From contig NZ_CP030048.1 in the NCBI RefSeq assembly GCF_015291665.1, forward strand, positions 3,472,001 to 3,536,000: DNA of 64,000 bases, written 5' to 3'. This DNA comes from Bradyrhizobium sp. CCBAU 53338. Lineage in GTDB: Bacteria > Pseudomonadota > Alphaproteobacteria > Rhizobiales > Xanthobacteraceae. A program made the translations under genes and the position numbers. This document shows positions 45,639 through 55,866 of this stretch, in pieces. How positions within the stretch are numbered: position 1 is the stretch's first letter; each line of letters opens with the position of its first letter. Under the pieces are notes generated by a model that worked only from the letters and a program-made list of their open reading frames with translations, was not told where the DNA came from and ran no database searches.

Positions 45639-47084
45639 TTACGTATCCGTTACGCGATAGACGCACGCGGCCCCTTCCACCCCCCGAAGCGGTGCATCGA
45701 ACGCGACGACATCGTGACCAGCGAGAAGCTGACTTACCCCCGGTGCCGAGTAGAGCGCCTCCGACAGGCAAATTTCGCCGGCGCCGGCCAATGCCTGTAC
45801 GCGTGCTGCAACATTCACGGTCTGCCCGAAATAGTCGAGATTTTCGTTCAAGGTGACCGCGATCGATGGTCCGCAATGGGCGCCTATCTTGAGGATGATA
45901 CTGGGATCGCCGTGCTCCGCATTGTAGCGCTCGATATCCGCCAAAATATGCAACGCTGCCGAGACTGCATCGCGCGGGCGGGAGAATACGGCCATCACGG
46001 CATCGCCGATCGTTTTGACGATCGCGCCGGAATGCTGCTGCACGGTTGAGCCAAGCAGAGCAAAGTGCTCGCGCACCAGCGCATAGGCATTGAGGTCGCC
46101 AAGCCGTTCGTACATGGCGGTCGATCCCTTGAGGTCCGTGAACAGCAAGGTGACCTGCCTGATGCCGAGGCCTTCCTTCTCATCGACACGCTCGGACCGG
46201 AACAGACGTCGGAAAGTCTGTCGGGCAAGCAGCATGCCGCCCGACAGGTAGGGATCAAAGTCGAGCGCCGGCTTGACCGTCTGCGCCAAAATCTCCGGTG
46301 GCCAGTTGATGAGAAGCAATGAGCCGCGTGTGGCGGAGCAGTTCTCCACCTCGACCACCGCCGGTCCGGGCGGCACGGCCGATGCGAGCGGTGAAAAGCG
46401 GCGTCCGTCATATTTCACGGACAAGCGCGTCGGTATCGCCGCAGTGTCGCCAGCCACATTGACTGCGAAGCTGGCCTGCGTCTGCACATTGACCCCGGAG
46501 AGCGCTCCGGGCGCGAGTTCGACCGGGAGCGCCGTCGTCGAGCCCGGAGGCAAGAACGACATGCCGCGAGCAAGGCCGCGGAGGACATCAAGAAAGCGGG
46601 TCGGCTGACCGGGCAAGCGCCCGTCGGCGAGAAAGCGGGCCTTCCAATGGAAGTCCTCGACTGAGAGCTGTTCGAGGTCGTGAAACTGAAGCCTTCGAAG
46701 CTGCGGAGACACCGTGAAAGTCACTTCGATGAAATCATCGAGGTCGGTATCGCCGCTGACGTCGCACAGACCGCAGACATAGTGGGTCTTCAGGGTCCGC
46801 AAGGCACCAAAACTGTCCAGCACCATGCCGGATTGGGGGCAGACGACATCCCAACTCATGTCGAACAGGCCGCTGCGTGCTGCATGGAGAAACAGGTCGA
46901 TGCTCTCTGCTTCGCTGATGGCGCGGTCGCGGGCAAAGCCAAGCGGATTGACGCGGTAGAGAGAGAGATCGTCGCCGCCCCGGATCAGGCTTTCGAATTT
47001 GGAGATGACGCGCGGGCTCCAAGACCGGGCCTGCTCGACCTCGATCATCTTGCTTTCGAGGAGCCGTTCTTGAACGTGATGCAT
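45639..47084 (-). CDS. Class III adenylate/guanylate cyclase with N-terminal DUF5939-like sensor
   Basis: About 481 residues. The N-terminal region has a zinc-finger-like cluster (Cys82, Cys104, Cys107 in VCPQSG and HYVCGLC) and an all-beta middle part. The C-terminal cyclase domain (about 300-455) shows both metal aspartates, Asp317 (LLFTDLKGSTAMYERLGD) and Asp361 (VKTIGDAVMAVF), and the GQTVNVAARVQALA segment. The product is likely cAMP. The ATG at 47084 has GGTGGGAAG ahead; a TTG at 47135 would add 17 residues. No membrane helix is seen. Confidence 0.88.
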   Translation of the reverse strand: MHHVQERLLESKMIEVEQARSWSPRVISKFESLIRGGDDLSLYRVNPLGFARDRAISEAESIDLFLHAARSGLFDMSWDVVCPQSGMVLDSFGALRTLKTHYVCGLCDVSGDTDLDDFIEVTFTVSPQLRRLQFHDLEQLSVEDFHWKARFLADGRLPGQPTRFLDVLRGLARGMSFLPPGSTTALPVELAPGALSGVNVQTQASFAVNVAGDTAAIPTRLSVKYDGRRFSPLASAVPPGPAVVEVENCSATRGSLLLINWPPEILAQTVKPALDFDPYLSGGMLLARQTFRRLFRSERVDEKEGLGIRQVTLLFTDLKGSTAMYERLGDLNAYALVREHFALLGSTVQQHSGAIVKTIGDAVMAVFSRPRDAVSAALHILADIERYNAEHGDPSIILKIGAHCGPSIAVTLNENLDYFGQTVNVAARVQALAGAGEICLSEALYSAPGVSQLLAGHDVVAFDAPLRGVEGAACVYRVTDT

Positions 47085-47271
47085 CTTCCCACCCAGGTCA
47101 TCGACGAGGTTGAACGGGACGTCACGCGTCAGCAAAAATGGCAGCTGCTTCCAGCAGTTCTAGAGTAGCATAAAACCCAACGGGACAAATGCATCCTTGA
47201 GTGCACGTCGGGAGTGCTCCGGCCCCGTGCGCGTGCTTTGCGCGGACGGCCGGGAGCCGATGCGCACGCAG

Positions 47272-47742
47272 CTATCCTGCCGCGCGCCGGCGCGGCGCGG
47301 GCCTCGGTTTCAGCATGGTGTCGGCGGGACTGAGCAGCCGCCCGTCCTCCGCGTGCATTTCGAGCTTCCTGACCGGGCGGCCCTTCGCGCGATCGACCAG
47401 GATGGTCGCGATCTGCTCGGGATGGTCGTCGAACTCCTCGCTCCATTGCCGCAGCGCCACCAGGATCGGGAAGGTGCCGCGGCCCTTCGCCGTCAATACA
47501 TATTCAGAATAAGCACTGCCGTCGGAGGCGGGGGCGGTTTCCAGGATGCCGTGGTCGACCAGCGATCGCAGCCGCGCCGACAGAATGTTCCTGGCCATGC
47601 CGAGCTTGCTCTGAAATTCGCCGAAACGGCGCACGCCGAACAGCGCCTCGCGGATGACCAGCAGCGACCACCAGTCGCCGATCGCTTCCAGCGAGCGTGC
47701 GATCGGGCAGGCATCGCCCTCAAAGCTCGTTCGTTTCACCAT
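47272..47742 (-). CDS. HxlR family transcriptional regulator, divergent from SDR gene
   Basis: A 156-residue winged-helix regulator. The HxlR hallmarks are CPIARSLEAIGDWWSLLVIREAL with a conserved Cys near residue 12, FGEFQSKLGMARNILSARLRSL as recognition helix, and YVLTAKGR as the wing. It lies opposite an SDR gene with a long inverted repeat between them, so it most likely represses the SDR gene and itself. The Cys may be redox- or quinone-sensing by analogy with characterised HxlR proteins. Confidence 0.87.
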   Translation of the reverse strand: MVKRTSFEGDACPIARSLEAIGDWWSLLVIREALFGVRRFGEFQSKLGMARNILSARLRSLVDHGILETAPASDGSAYSEYVLTAKGRGTFPILVALRQWSEEFDDHPEQIATILVDRAKGRPVRKLEMHAEDGRLLSPADTMLKPRPAPRRRAAG

Positions 47743-47798
47743 CGTTCCGGTCCTGTCGCGTTCGCACGATTTCGGCGCCGATCACGCGGATGTGTGGT

Positions 47799-47847
47799 TG
47801 CATCATAAAACCATATGCCCTAGATGGCAACATAGTTTTATCATGCA
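47799..47847. promoter_or_regulatory. Long inverted repeat, probable HxlR operator
   Basis: An approximately 21-nt left arm (47799-47819, beginning TGCATCATAAAAC) and an inverted right arm (47826-47847, ending GTTTTATCATGCA) match at most positions around a 6-nt centre. The AT-rich site lies midway between the HxlR and SDR genes and should overlap the SDR promoter. Confidence 0.75.
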
Positions 47848-47863
47848 ACTACTGGAGGCGAGC

Positions 47864-48637
47864 GTGAGGCTGAAGAACAAGACGGCACTGATTACCGGCG
47901 GCAACAGCGGCATCGGACTGGCAACGGCAAGGCTGTTCGTGGCCGAAGGCGCGAAGGTAATCATCACCGGGCGCAACAAGGAGACGCTGGAGGCCGCCGC
48001 GAAGGAACTTGGCCCGAACGCGATTGCACTTGCGGCTGATGCCACCGACATCGCCGCGACCGAAGCTGCGATCAAGAAGGGCACCGACAAGTTCGGCAAG
48101 CTCGACATCTTGTTTGCCAACGCCGGCATCCCCGGCGGCACGCCGCTGGGATCAGCGACGCTCGAGGTGTTCGAGAAAGTCATCAGCACCAATCTCACCG
48201 GTGTGTTCTTCACGGTGCAGTCGGCGCTGCCTTATCTCAACGACAACGCCTCGATCATCCTCAACGGCTCGGTGATTTCAGTGCTCGGCATTCCCGGCTA
48301 TTCGGCTTACGGCGCCGCGAAGGCGGGCGTGCGGGCGATGGCGCGGATCATGGCTTCGGAACTGTCGCCCCGCGGCATTCGCGTCAACGTGGTCGCGCCG
48401 GGTGCGATCCGCACGCCGATCTGGGGCGCGGCGATCGCAACACCCGAAGCGGAGAAGGCGTTCGAGAAGCGCATCGCGCTGTCGACGCCGCTCGGCCGGA
48501 TTGGTGAACCCGATCACATTTCGAAGACGGTGCTGTTCCTTGCGTCTGACGATGCCGCGCATGTTCAGGGACAGGAGATCTTCGTCGATGGCGGAGCGGT
48601 GGCGTCTCCGAGCGGAGCGCCGATCTATCGCGGTTGA
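47864..48637 (+). CDS. SDR family oxidoreductase
   Basis: A 257-residue NAD(P)-dependent short-chain dehydrogenase. The cofactor motif is TGGNSGIG, NAG appears as LFANAGIPGG, and the catalytic Ser, Tyr and Lys are in LNGSVIS and YSAYGAAKAG. GGAGG is ideally placed before a GTG at 47864; an ATG at 47843 is also in frame but sits inside the operator. Substrate unknown. Control by the divergent HxlR protein suggests induction by an electrophile or aromatic compound. Confidence 0.92.
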   Translation: MRLKNKTALITGGNSGIGLATARLFVAEGAKVIITGRNKETLEAAAKELGPNAIALAADATDIAATEAAIKKGTDKFGKLDILFANAGIPGGTPLGSATLEVFEKVISTNLTGVFFTVQSALPYLNDNASIILNGSVISVLGIPGYSAYGAAKAGVRAMARIMASELSPRGIRVNVVAPGAIRTPIWGAAIATPEAEKAFEKRIALSTPLGRIGEPDHISKTVLFLASDDAAHVQGQEIFVDGGAVASPSGAPIYRG

Positions 48638-48660
48638 TCAAATGCTCTGAGAATTGAATC

Positions 48661-48692
48661 GGCCGGCGCCAACTGAAACGGTTGCGCCGGCC
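48661..48692 (+). terminator. Strong hairpin after the SDR gene
   Basis: GGCCGGCGCCAAC (48661-48673) pairs with 48680-48692 apart from one mismatch, with a TGAAAC loop. The following bases are only modestly T-rich, so it may act as a factor-dependent terminator or an mRNA stabiliser. Confidence 0.6.
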
Positions 48693-48812
48693 GGTTCCCT
48701 CGTCTTGCAGGACGTATTTTCTGAAGCCTGCGTGATACGTTGAACCTTCGCTTATGCTGCCAAGACTTTTCTACGGGCGTGGGGTGATAAGACCCATTTA
48801 AGGGAGCCCGTT

Positions 48813-48995
48813 ATGCCGAAACCAGCACGCATTCTTGCTCCGATTTCAGAACCGCGTATCTACACCGAACATTCCGCAGTTCCGGCCAAGCATTCCGACA
48901 TGTCGGAGTTCATCGGGGTTGCCATCTTCTCCGGCGTCGGGCTGCTCGTGTCGCTCGTTGCCGTGATCCTGGGCATGCAGGGTTCCTGGTTTTAG
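48813..48995 (+). CDS. Small membrane protein, function unknown
   Basis: A 60-residue protein with an excellent ribosome site (AAGGGAG) before the ATG at 48813. The N-terminal 30 residues are polar and a single helix follows (IGVAIFSGVGLLVSLVAVILGMQG). No family is known to me. It is a stand-alone gene between the SDR and azoreductase genes. Confidence 0.65.
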   Translation: MPKPARILAPISEPRIYTEHSAVPAKHSDMSEFIGVAIFSGVGLLVSLVAVILGMQGSWF

Positions 48996-49052
48996 TTTTG
49001 TCGATTTTGCAGCCGCCGCCGGGGTCCGGCGGCGGCTCTCGCCGGTGTAGCG

Positions 49053-49661
49053 TTACGCCGCGCGCAAACTGGTGGCCGCCTGGAGCGCGCCGGCCAGCGC
49101 TTTCTCGCGATGCTCAGGGCCAACCTGGATGCCGTCAGCGACGATGAATTCGGGGCTCGTGATGCCCATGAATGCGAACACGCCGCGCAAATAGCTTTCG
49201 AGATGCTCGAGCGCGGCGGCAGGCGTACCCGCACCGTAATAGCCGCCGCGCGAAATCGCGAAGATCACGCGCTTGCCGCCGGCAAGGCCCTCCGGGCCGC
49301 TCGCGCCATATTTGAACGTCTTCCCCGCCACCATCACGCGGTCGATCCAGGCCTTGAGCTGGCTCGGGATCGTAAAATTGTACATGGGCGCGCCGATCAC
49401 GACGACGTCTGCATCGAGGAACTCATTCAGCACGGCTGCGCTTGCCGCGAGATCGGGTGCGAGTTCCGCTGGCGCGGGCGCGCCTTGGGCGGCCGCGAGG
49501 TGCGAGCCGGAGAGGTGAGCCAGCGGGGTCTGGGTCAGATCGCGATAGGCGACCTCGAGCGAGGGCGTCGCCTGCCCGAGGCGGTCGACGATGGCGGCAG
49601 AAACCTGTCTGGAGACGGAGTGGGGGCCGAGGACGCTGGAGTCGATATGGAGGAGTTTCAT
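49053..49661 (-). CDS. azoR: FMN-dependent NADH-azoreductase
   Basis: A 202-residue flavodoxin-like protein that reduces quinones and azo dyes. Recognised by [42 protein letters not shown] (FMN contact) and ISRGGYYG. The ATG at 49661 is the family start. An HxlR regulator with a conserved Cys is divergent, 83 bp away. This resembles the YodB/AzoR1 pair of Bacillus subtilis, where quinones inactivate the repressor and switch on the reductase. Confidence 0.93.
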   Translation of the reverse strand: MKLLHIDSSVLGPHSVSRQVSAAIVDRLGQATPSLEVAYRDLTQTPLAHLSGSHLAAAQGAPAPAELAPDLAASAAVLNEFLDADVVVIGAPMYNFTIPSQLKAWIDRVMVAGKTFKYGASGPEGLAGGKRVIFAISRGGYYGAGTPAAALEHLESYLRGVFAFMGITSPEFIVADGIQVGPEHREKALAGALQAATSLRAA

Positions 49662-49744
49662 TGGGGTCACCCATGGTATAGATTTGTAACCCGCACTACA
49701 TGAGTGACTGGCGAAACCCCCGCAAGAACGCACTTTTTTGAGCC

Positions 49745-50155
49745 ATGGGCACATCTTTGAGACCTGCACACATCGATTTTCCTGCTCCAGCGAGACCCGA
49801 TCCGAACCATGCGGACTGCCGTGGGGTGGCTTCCGTGCTGTCCCGCGTCGGCGACAAGTGGAGCGTGTTCGTCATCATGATGCTGAGCGACGGGCCGAAG
49901 CGCTTCAACGAGCTCAAGCGCATGATCAATGGCATCTCGCAGCGGATGCTGACCTTGACCCTGCGCGGGCTGGAGCGCGACGGCCTCGTCACGCGGACGA
50001 TCTTCCCGACCATTCCGCCGCGCGTGGATTACGAGCTGACCGATCTCGGTCGCGGGCTGTCGCAGCCGGTCGAGGCGCTCGGCAAATGGGCGAAGGACCA
50101 TCTGGTGCAGATCGAGGCGGCACGCTCGCAATTCGACGAGCGCAACGATCGTTAG
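49745..50155 (+). CDS. HxlR family transcriptional regulator, divergent from azoR
   Basis: A 136-residue winged-helix protein. [26 protein letters not shown] gives the HxlR opening with Cys25; the recognition helix is in [20 protein letters not shown]. Its place opposite azoR suggests a thiol-switch repressor for quinone or diamide stress, as for YodB (inference). Its stop overlaps the convergent dprA stop by 4 bp. Confidence 0.9.
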   Translation: MGTSLRPAHIDFPAPARPDPNHADCRGVASVLSRVGDKWSVFVIMMLSDGPKRFNELKRMINGISQRMLTLTLRGLERDGLVTRTIFPTIPPRVDYELTDLGRGLSQPVEALGKWAKDHLVQIEAARSQFDERNDR

Positions 50156-51270
50156 ATCAGCGACACCAATCCGCCACCATGACGCTCGAGCTTTCCGGCG
50201 AGTTCGAGCTCCAGCAGCACCGTGCGCACGATCGCGGGCGAGGCGCCGGACATCCGCACCAGATCGTCGATCGTGATGGGGGCAGGGCCGAGCAGGCGCG
50301 TGATCTGATCGCGGTCGTGGCCTTGCGGGTCGCTCTCGAACGGTTCGCTGTCGGGCTCGCCCATCGGATGCATCAGCGGCCGCTCCATGATCGGCTGAAC
50401 CGCGTTGATGATGTCGGCGGCTTCCGTGACGAGTGTTGCGCCCTGCTTGATCAGGTCGTTGGTGCCGGCGGCGCGCGGATCGAGCGGCGAACCCGGGACG
50501 GCGAACACCTCGCGGCCCTGCTCGGCCGCCATGCGCGCGGTGATCAGCGAGCCCGAGCGATGCGCGGCCTCCACCACGACCACGCCGAGCGCGGCGCCGG
50601 AGATAAGGCGGTTGCGGCGAGGAAAGTCGCGGGCGCGCGGCTCGTGGCCGAGCGGCATTTCGGAGACCGCAGCGCCCGTGTGGTCGAGGATCGCAGTGAG
50701 CAAGTCGCCGTGCTCGGGCGGATAGATGCAGTCGTGTCCGCCGGCGAGCACGGCGATCGTGCCGCTCGCGATGCTGGTGCGATGCGCGGCCTGGTCGACG
50801 CCGCGGGCAAGGCCCGAGACAATGACGAAGCCGGCCTCGCCAAGCTCGCGCGCGAGCTGGCCGGCGAATTTCAAGCCCGCGCCGGAGGCATTGCGCGAGC
50901 CCACGATGGCGATCATCGGCCGCATCGGCGTTGCGACGTTGCCGCGCACGGCGAGCAACGGCGGCGCATCGTCGATCATCGCCAGCCGCGCCGGATAGCC
51001 GTCCTCGCCGGGCGCGAGCCAGGCGATGCCGAACTGGCGGCTCGCGGCGAGCTCGGCCTTCGCCTCGTCCGCGCTGCAGATGCGCCCGGATCGTGACGCG
51101 CCGCCGCGGCGCGCCAGGTCCGGCAGCCGCTCCAGCGCGGCTCGCGCCGAGCCGAAATGATCGACCAGCGATCGGAATGTACGCGGCCCGACATTATCGG
51201 AGCGGATCAGCCGCAGGCGGTCGATCCTGTCAGCCTCGGTCAACTCTGCGCTTCTGTTGATGGCGTCCAC
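50152..51270 (-). CDS. dprA: DNA processing protein DprA
   Basis: A 372-residue protein that loads RecA on incoming single-stranded DNA. The Rossmann-like core is clear: [39 protein letters not shown] and [14 protein letters not shown], then PRRNRLISG and a C-terminal winged helix ([28 protein letters not shown]). GTG at 51270 with AAGGAG five bases ahead is the best start; the frame reaches 51318. Normally it lies near topA and plsY; here accessory genes separate it from both. Confidence 0.95.
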   Translation of the reverse strand: MDAINRSAELTEADRIDRLRLIRSDNVGPRTFRSLVDHFGSARAALERLPDLARRGGASRSGRICSADEAKAELAASRQFGIAWLAPGEDGYPARLAMIDDAPPLLAVRGNVATPMRPMIAIVGSRNASGAGLKFAGQLARELGEAGFVIVSGLARGVDQAAHRTSIASGTIAVLAGGHDCIYPPEHGDLLTAILDHTGAAVSEMPLGHEPRARDFPRRNRLISGAALGVVVVEAAHRSGSLITARMAAEQGREVFAVPGSPLDPRAAGTNDLIKQGATLVTEAADIINAVQPIMERPLMHPMGEPDSEPFESDPQGHDRDQITRLLGPAPITIDDLVRMSGASPAIVRTVLLELELAGKLERHGGGLVSLI

Positions 51271-51384
51271 GGCGTCTCCTTGTGGGCGCAGCATGAAGCA
51301 ACCTGAGGGCGTGGGCAACCGCGGCGTGCGCTTGCGCGGCCTCGCCCCGATGCTAAAAGCGATGCCAATAAGAAGGATTTTGCC

Positions 51385-52629
51385 ATGATCTCGCTTGCCG
51401 ACCTCCAGCGCCGCATCGAAGCGGGGGAGCTTTCGCCCGATGACGCCGTCGCCCAGTCACATGCGGCGATCGAGGCCCGGGAGAAGGACATCCGCGCCTT
51501 CGTCCGCCACGACAAGTCGGCAAAAGCGCAAACTGCCGGACCCCTGCGCGGCATCGCCGTCGGCATCAAGGACATCATCGATACCGCCAATATGCCGACC
51601 GAGATGGGCTCGGAGATCTATCGCGGCTGGCAGCCGCGCGCGGACGCGCCTGTCGTGATGATGCTGAAGCGGGCGGGCGCCACCATCATCGGCAAGACCA
51701 CGACCACGGCGTTCGCCTCGCGCGATCCGACCCCTACGCTCAATCCGCACAATCCCGGCCACACGCCGGGCGGCTCGTCCTCGGGCTCGGCGGCGGCCGT
51801 CGGCGCCGGCATGATCCCGCTGGCGCTGGGCACCCAGACCGGCGGCTCGGTGATCCGTCCCGCCGCCTATTGTGGTGCTGCTGCGATCAAGCCGTCGTTC
51901 CGCATGCTGCCGACGGTCGGCGTGAAATGCTATTCGTGGGCGCTCGACACGGTCGGCCTGTTCGGGGCGCGTGCGGAGGATCTCGCGCGCGGACTTCTGG
52001 GAATGACCGGCCGCACAGAGTTCGCAGGCATCGCGCCGGCGAAGTCACCGCGCATCGGCGTGGTCAGGCAGGAGTTTGCGGAAGCCGTGGAGCCGGCGGC
52101 GGAAGAGGGCCTGCTGGCCGCGATCAAGGCGGCCGAGAAGGCCGGCGCCAGCGTACAGTCGATCGACCTGCCCGAGGCGGTCAAGGAGGCCTGGCGCATC
52201 CATCCCATCATTCAGGATTTCGAGGCGCATCGCGCGCTCGCCTGGGAGTTCGACGAACGCCATGACGAGATCGCGCCGATGCTGCGTGCCAGCCTCGATG
52301 AGACGGTCGGCCTGACGCCGAAGGAATACGACGATGCGCGCCGGATCGCCCGCCGCGGCCGTCGCGAGCTCGGCGAGCTATTCGAAGGTTTCGACGTGCT
52401 GCTGACTTATTCGGCGCCGGGCACCGCGCCGGCCAAGGAGCTCGCCTCGACCGGCTCGCCTCGCTACAACCGGCTGTGGACGCTGATGGGCAATCCTTGC
52501 GTCAACGTGCCCACGATGAAGGTCGGCGGCCTGCCGATCGGCGTGCAGGTGATCGCGCGCTTCGGCAACGATCCGGGCGCGCTGGCGGCTGCGTGGTTTC
52601 TGGAGAATGCGCTGGCGAGGTCAGGCTAG
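51385..52629 (+). CDS. Amidase (amidase signature family)
   Basis: A 414-residue hydrolase. The Ser-cisSer-Lys triad is visible: Lys62 (AVGIKDIID), Ser131/132 ([13 protein letters not shown]) and Ser155 ([10 protein letters not shown]). The substrate among amides is unknown; GatA and urea-amidolyase functions are unlikely given its isolation and shorter length. Its 3' end overlaps the convergent patatin gene by 9 bp. Confidence 0.92.
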   Translation: MISLADLQRRIEAGELSPDDAVAQSHAAIEAREKDIRAFVRHDKSAKAQTAGPLRGIAVGIKDIIDTANMPTEMGSEIYRGWQPRADAPVVMMLKRAGATIIGKTTTTAFASRDPTPTLNPHNPGHTPGGSSSGSAAAVGAGMIPLALGTQTGGSVIRPAAYCGAAAIKPSFRMLPTVGVKCYSWALDTVGLFGARAEDLARGLLGMTGRTEFAGIAPAKSPRIGVVRQEFAEAVEPAAEEGLLAAIKAAEKAGASVQSIDLPEAVKEAWRIHPIIQDFEAHRALAWEFDERHDEIAPMLRASLDETVGLTPKEYDDARRIARRGRRELGELFEGFDVLLTYSAPGTAPAKELASTGSPRYNRLWTLMGNPCVNVPTMKVGGLPIGVQVIARFGNDPGALAAAWFLENALARSG

Positions 52630-53787
52630 CGCGGGTTCGGCCGTGGGCAGGGCGCGCCGGGCCTCTGCGCCTGTTGCGCCTTGCCTGACCCAGCGCTCGG
52701 CGGCTTCGCGGCCGCTTCGGTGCAGCGTGCGGATGAAGCCTCGGCCGAGATCGGTGGACGAGCGTTGCGCAAGGCCCTCGATCGAATCCTCTGCGGCGAT
52801 TGTCGATAGCCGCAACGTCGGTGCAGCGTGCGACTGCGCCCACGCGATCGCCGCGATCTCGGCCTTGAGCGCAGCGTTGGCGGCGATTTGGTCGAGACGG
52901 CGATCGATCGCGGCGAGGGTGATCGGGACGTAGCTGTCGCGCGTGGGCGTGACCTGGATGAGCAGAAGGTCGGCGGTTGTCGATTGCTGCGCCAGCTTGA
53001 TCAGCGGCGGATTGCCACCGAAGCCACCATCCCAATACGCCGCGCCGTCGATTTCGACGGCGCAGTGAACCAGCGGCGGGCAGGTCGAGGCGAGCGCAAC
53101 GTCGGCGGTGATGGCGTCGTTGCCGAAGACCTGCTGCTGCCCGTCGCGGATGCGCGTCGCTGCGATCAGGAGCTTTGGGCATTTTGGATCGCGCAAAGCT
53201 GCAAAATTGATGTCGCGCGAGAGGGCTTGCCGGAGCGGGTCGAGATCGAACGGATCGAACTGGCCCGAGCGCAGCGTCGGGCCGAACGCGACGGAGCTTC
53301 CGGCCGGCGAGAAACCGCCGACCAGCATCAGCGAGCGGAACGAGGCTTCGTGCATCAGCCGGAGCCAGAACCGGTTCAGGCGATTGCGGGCACCTTCGCG
53401 GCCGCCCTCGGCAAGACCGCCAGCGAGCAGCAGCGCGTTGATCGCGCCGGCACTCGCGCCGCTGATCGCGTCGAATGCAATGGATGGCTCTTCAAGTAGC
53501 CGTTCGACCACGCCCCAGGTGAAGGCGGCAAACGTGCCGCCACCCTGGAGCGCAAGCGACAGTTTGCGCGGCGGCCATTGAGTGGGGCGAGTCGGCTCGG
53601 CGGGCTCGGCCGTCGCGGCCACCGGCGCATGCGCTTGCACGGAGGGGGCCGGCGGCGAAACGGGAGCAGGTTCTGGCGCAGCAGGCGGCGAGGGCACGTC
53701 GGACCAGATGCTGGTCGTCAGGAGCAGGCGGCTTGCCGCAGTCTCCTGCGCGCCTTCATCGTGCGTGCCGTCAATCGTCTCGCTCAT
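52621..53787 (-). CDS. Patatin-like phospholipase family protein
   Basis: About 388 residues. After a Pro/Ala-rich N-terminal stretch (30-75) comes a patatin domain with the oxyanion motif LALQGGGTFAAFTWG, nucleophile Ser112 in GASAG and catalytic Asp253 in DGGFGGNP. It probably hydrolyses acyl esters of lipids. The ATG at 53787 is chosen because residues upstream have no family match. There is no signal peptide, so cytosolic or secreted by an unknown route. Confidence 0.9.
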   Translation of the reverse strand: MSETIDGTHDEGAQETAASRLLLTTSIWSDVPSPPAAPEPAPVSPPAPSVQAHAPVAATAEPAEPTRPTQWPPRKLSLALQGGGTFAAFTWGVVERLLEEPSIAFDAISGASAGAINALLLAGGLAEGGREGARNRLNRFWLRLMHEASFRSLMLVGGFSPAGSSVAFGPTLRSGQFDPFDLDPLRQALSRDINFAALRDPKCPKLLIAATRIRDGQQQVFGNDAITADVALASTCPPLVHCAVEIDGAAYWDGGFGGNPPLIKLAQQSTTADLLLIQVTPTRDSYVPITLAAIDRRLDQIAANAALKAEIAAIAWAQSHAAPTLRLSTIAAEDSIEGLAQRSSTDLGRGFIRTLHRSGREAAERWVRQGATGAEARRALPTAEPALA

Positions 53788-53944
53788 TCTGAGCAACCGC
53801 GTAACGCCATGTCCTGTGCCAGGATGACAGGCATGGAACCGGTTCGCCACTGGCACCTGCCAACCGGACAGAAGTTGCGAACAGCATTTGGGCTATAATG
53901 CGAAAGGCCGGCGGCGGTATCCGTACTTTTTCCGGCTTCTGGCT

Positions 53945-54541
53945 TTAGGTCTTCTCGCCGATGCGGCCTTCTTTTCCTACTTGCAGCCGCTTGATGTTCT
54001 CGCGGTGCATGTAGAACAGCAGCAGCGTCAGCACCGCGAACAGGGAGGCCAGTGCGAGGTGGCCGAACCACCACAGGAACAGCGGCGTGATGAACGCCGC
54101 CACCAGCGCCGAGAGCGAGGAATAGCGGGTGGTGAAAGCGGTCGCCAGCCACAGCAGGCAGAACACGGCGGCGCCCGGCCAGAACAGGCCGAGCAGGATG
54201 CCGATATAGACGGCGACGCCCTTGCCGCCCTTGAATTTGAGCCAGACCGGGAAGAGATGGCCGAGGAAGGCGCCGAGGCCGGCCACCATTGCGGCATTGG
54301 GGCCGGCGATGTAGCCCGAGATCACGACCGCCGCGGTGCCCTTGAGCGCGTCGAGCAGCAGGGTCGCCGCGGCGAGGCCCTTGCGGCCCGTGCGCAGCAC
54401 GTTGGTGGCGCCGATATTGCCGGAGCCGATCGAGCGCAGATCCTGCGTGCCGGCGAGCCTGGTCAGCACCAGCCCGAACGGGACAGAGCCGAGCAGATAG
54501 CCGATGACGAAGGCCACCGGCAGGAATGCATCAAACCCCAT
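53945..54541 (-). CDS. plsY: Glycerol-3-phosphate acyltransferase PlsY
   Basis: A 198-residue inner-membrane enzyme that acylates glycerol-3-phosphate from acyl-phosphate, the first step of phospholipid synthesis. Landmarks: [54 protein letters not shown]. It has about five membrane helices. It follows pyrC after 17 bp in the same direction, a common alphaproteobacterial order. Confidence 0.96.
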   Translation of the reverse strand: MGFDAFLPVAFVIGYLLGSVPFGLVLTRLAGTQDLRSIGSGNIGATNVLRTGRKGLAAATLLLDALKGTAAVVISGYIAGPNAAMVAGLGAFLGHLFPVWLKFKGGKGVAVYIGILLGLFWPGAAVFCLLWLATAFTTRYSSLSALVAAFITPLFLWWFGHLALASLFAVLTLLLFYMHRENIKRLQVGKEGRIGEKT

Positions 54542-54558
54542 GTCTGTCTCTCCCCACC

Positions 54559-55866
54559 TCAGACATGCTCGTACACCGTGCGCCCGCCGACGATGGTCCT
54601 GACCGCGCGACCTGTAAAGCGCGCTTCGTCGAACGGGGTGTTCTTGCAGGGCGATTTGAGGTCGGCGGGATCGACCACCCAGGGCACGTCGGGGTCGATC
54701 ACGACGACGTCGGCCGGCGCGCCGGGGCGCAGGGTTCCGCCCGCTAGCCCGAGCAGTTCAGCCGGCCGTGTCGACATCGCCCGGATCAGGGTCTTGAGGT
54801 CGAGTTCGTCATTGTGAACCAGCCGCAAGCCCGCCGGCAGCATGGTCTCGAGGCCGATCGCGCCGGGGGCGGCTTCCGCGAACGGCAGGCGCTTGACCTC
54901 GACGTCCTGGGGATTGTGGTCGGACATGATGACGTCGACGAGGCCGGATGCCACCGCTTCCACCAGCGCGCGGCGGTCGTCCTCGGTGCGCAGCGGCGGC
55001 GAGACCTTCAGGAACGAGCGATAGGGGCCGATGTCGTTCTCGTTCAACGCAAGATGGTTGATAGAGACGGAGGCGCTGACGGCAAGGCCGGCTTCGCGGG
55101 CGCGCTTCAGGATCTCGAGCGACTCGATGCACGACAGCGAAGCGGCGTGATAACGGCCGCCGGTCAGCGCGACCAGGCGCATGTCGCGTTCGAGCATCAC
55201 GGCCTCGGCGGCCTTCGGGATGCCCATCAGGCCGAGGCGCGAGGCGAACTCGCCCTCGTTCATCACGCCTTCGCCGACCAGATCGGGGTCCTCGGTGTGA
55301 TGCACGATCAGCGCGTCGAAATCGCGGGCGTAGGTCAGCGCGCGCCGCATCACCTGCGAATTGGTCACGCTGCGGTCGCCATCGCTGAAGGCCAGGGCGC
55401 CGGCGGCCTTGAGCAGGCCGAACTCGGTCATTTCCTCGCCGCGCATGCCCTTGGTCAGCGCGGCCATCGGCTGGATGTTGACGATCGCGGTGTCGCGCGC
55501 GCGGCGCATCACGAAATCGACGGTCGCCGAATTGTCGATGACCGGCGAGGTGTCGGGCTGGCAGATGATGGTGGTGATGCCGCCGGTCGCGGCTGCCTGG
55601 CTCGCAGAGGCAAAGGTCTCGCGATGGCTGAAGCCGGGCTCGCCGACGAAGGCGCGCATGTCGATCAGGCCGGGCGCGACGATCTTGCCCGAACAGTTGA
55701 TGACGTCGGTTCCTTCGGGGACGCCGGCGGCTCCAATGCCGCGGCGGGTCTCGCGGATGATGCCGTCGGCAATCAGGACGTCGCCGGGGCCGTCGAAATC
55801 GCGGGACGGATCGACGACGCGAGCGTTGGCGAGCAGGATCGGGCGGCGGTCGGTCAGCATGGGCAT
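54559..55866 (-). CDS. pyrC: Dihydroorotase-like protein (PyrC'/PyrX type), probably non-catalytic
   Basis: A 435-residue amidohydrolase-fold protein coupled to pyrB by a TGATG overlap. Active dihydroorotases have DxHxHxR after the PG-IDx strand. Here the same place reads [11 protein letters not shown], with Arg71, Phe73 and Gly75 replacing the two metal His and the substrate Arg. A later Asp (IMSDHNPQ) and His (GRYHAAS) remain. By analogy with Pseudomonas PyrC' it may be a structural partner that keeps aspartate transcarbamoylase assembled. In that case the cell needs another dihydroorotase elsewhere. A GTG at 55869 is an alternative start. Confidence 0.9.
   Translation of the reverse strand: MPMLTDRRPILLANARVVDPSRDFDGPGDVLIADGIIRETRRGIGAAGVPEGTDVINCSGKIVAPGLIDMRAFVGEPGFSHRETFASASQAAATGGITTIICQPDTSPVIDNSATVDFVMRRARDTAIVNIQPMAALTKGMRGEEMTEFGLLKAAGALAFSDGDRSVTNSQVMRRALTYARDFDALIVHHTEDPDLVGEGVMNEGEFASRLGLMGIPKAAEAVMLERDMRLVALTGGRYHAASLSCIESLEILKRAREAGLAVSASVSINHLALNENDIGPYRSFLKVSPPLRTEDDRRALVEAVASGLVDVIMSDHNPQDVEVKRLPFAEAAPGAIGLETMLPAGLRLVHNDELDLKTLIRAMSTRPAELLGLAGGTLRPGAPADVVVIDPDVPWVVDPADLKSPCKNTPFDEARFTGRAVRTIVGGRTVYEHV

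Noticed and set aside
49662..49744. GGGTCAC ... GTAACCC as operator between azoR and the HxlR gene
   Set aside because: Arms are short, with a mismatch and a 15-nt centre. Too weak to list as a site.
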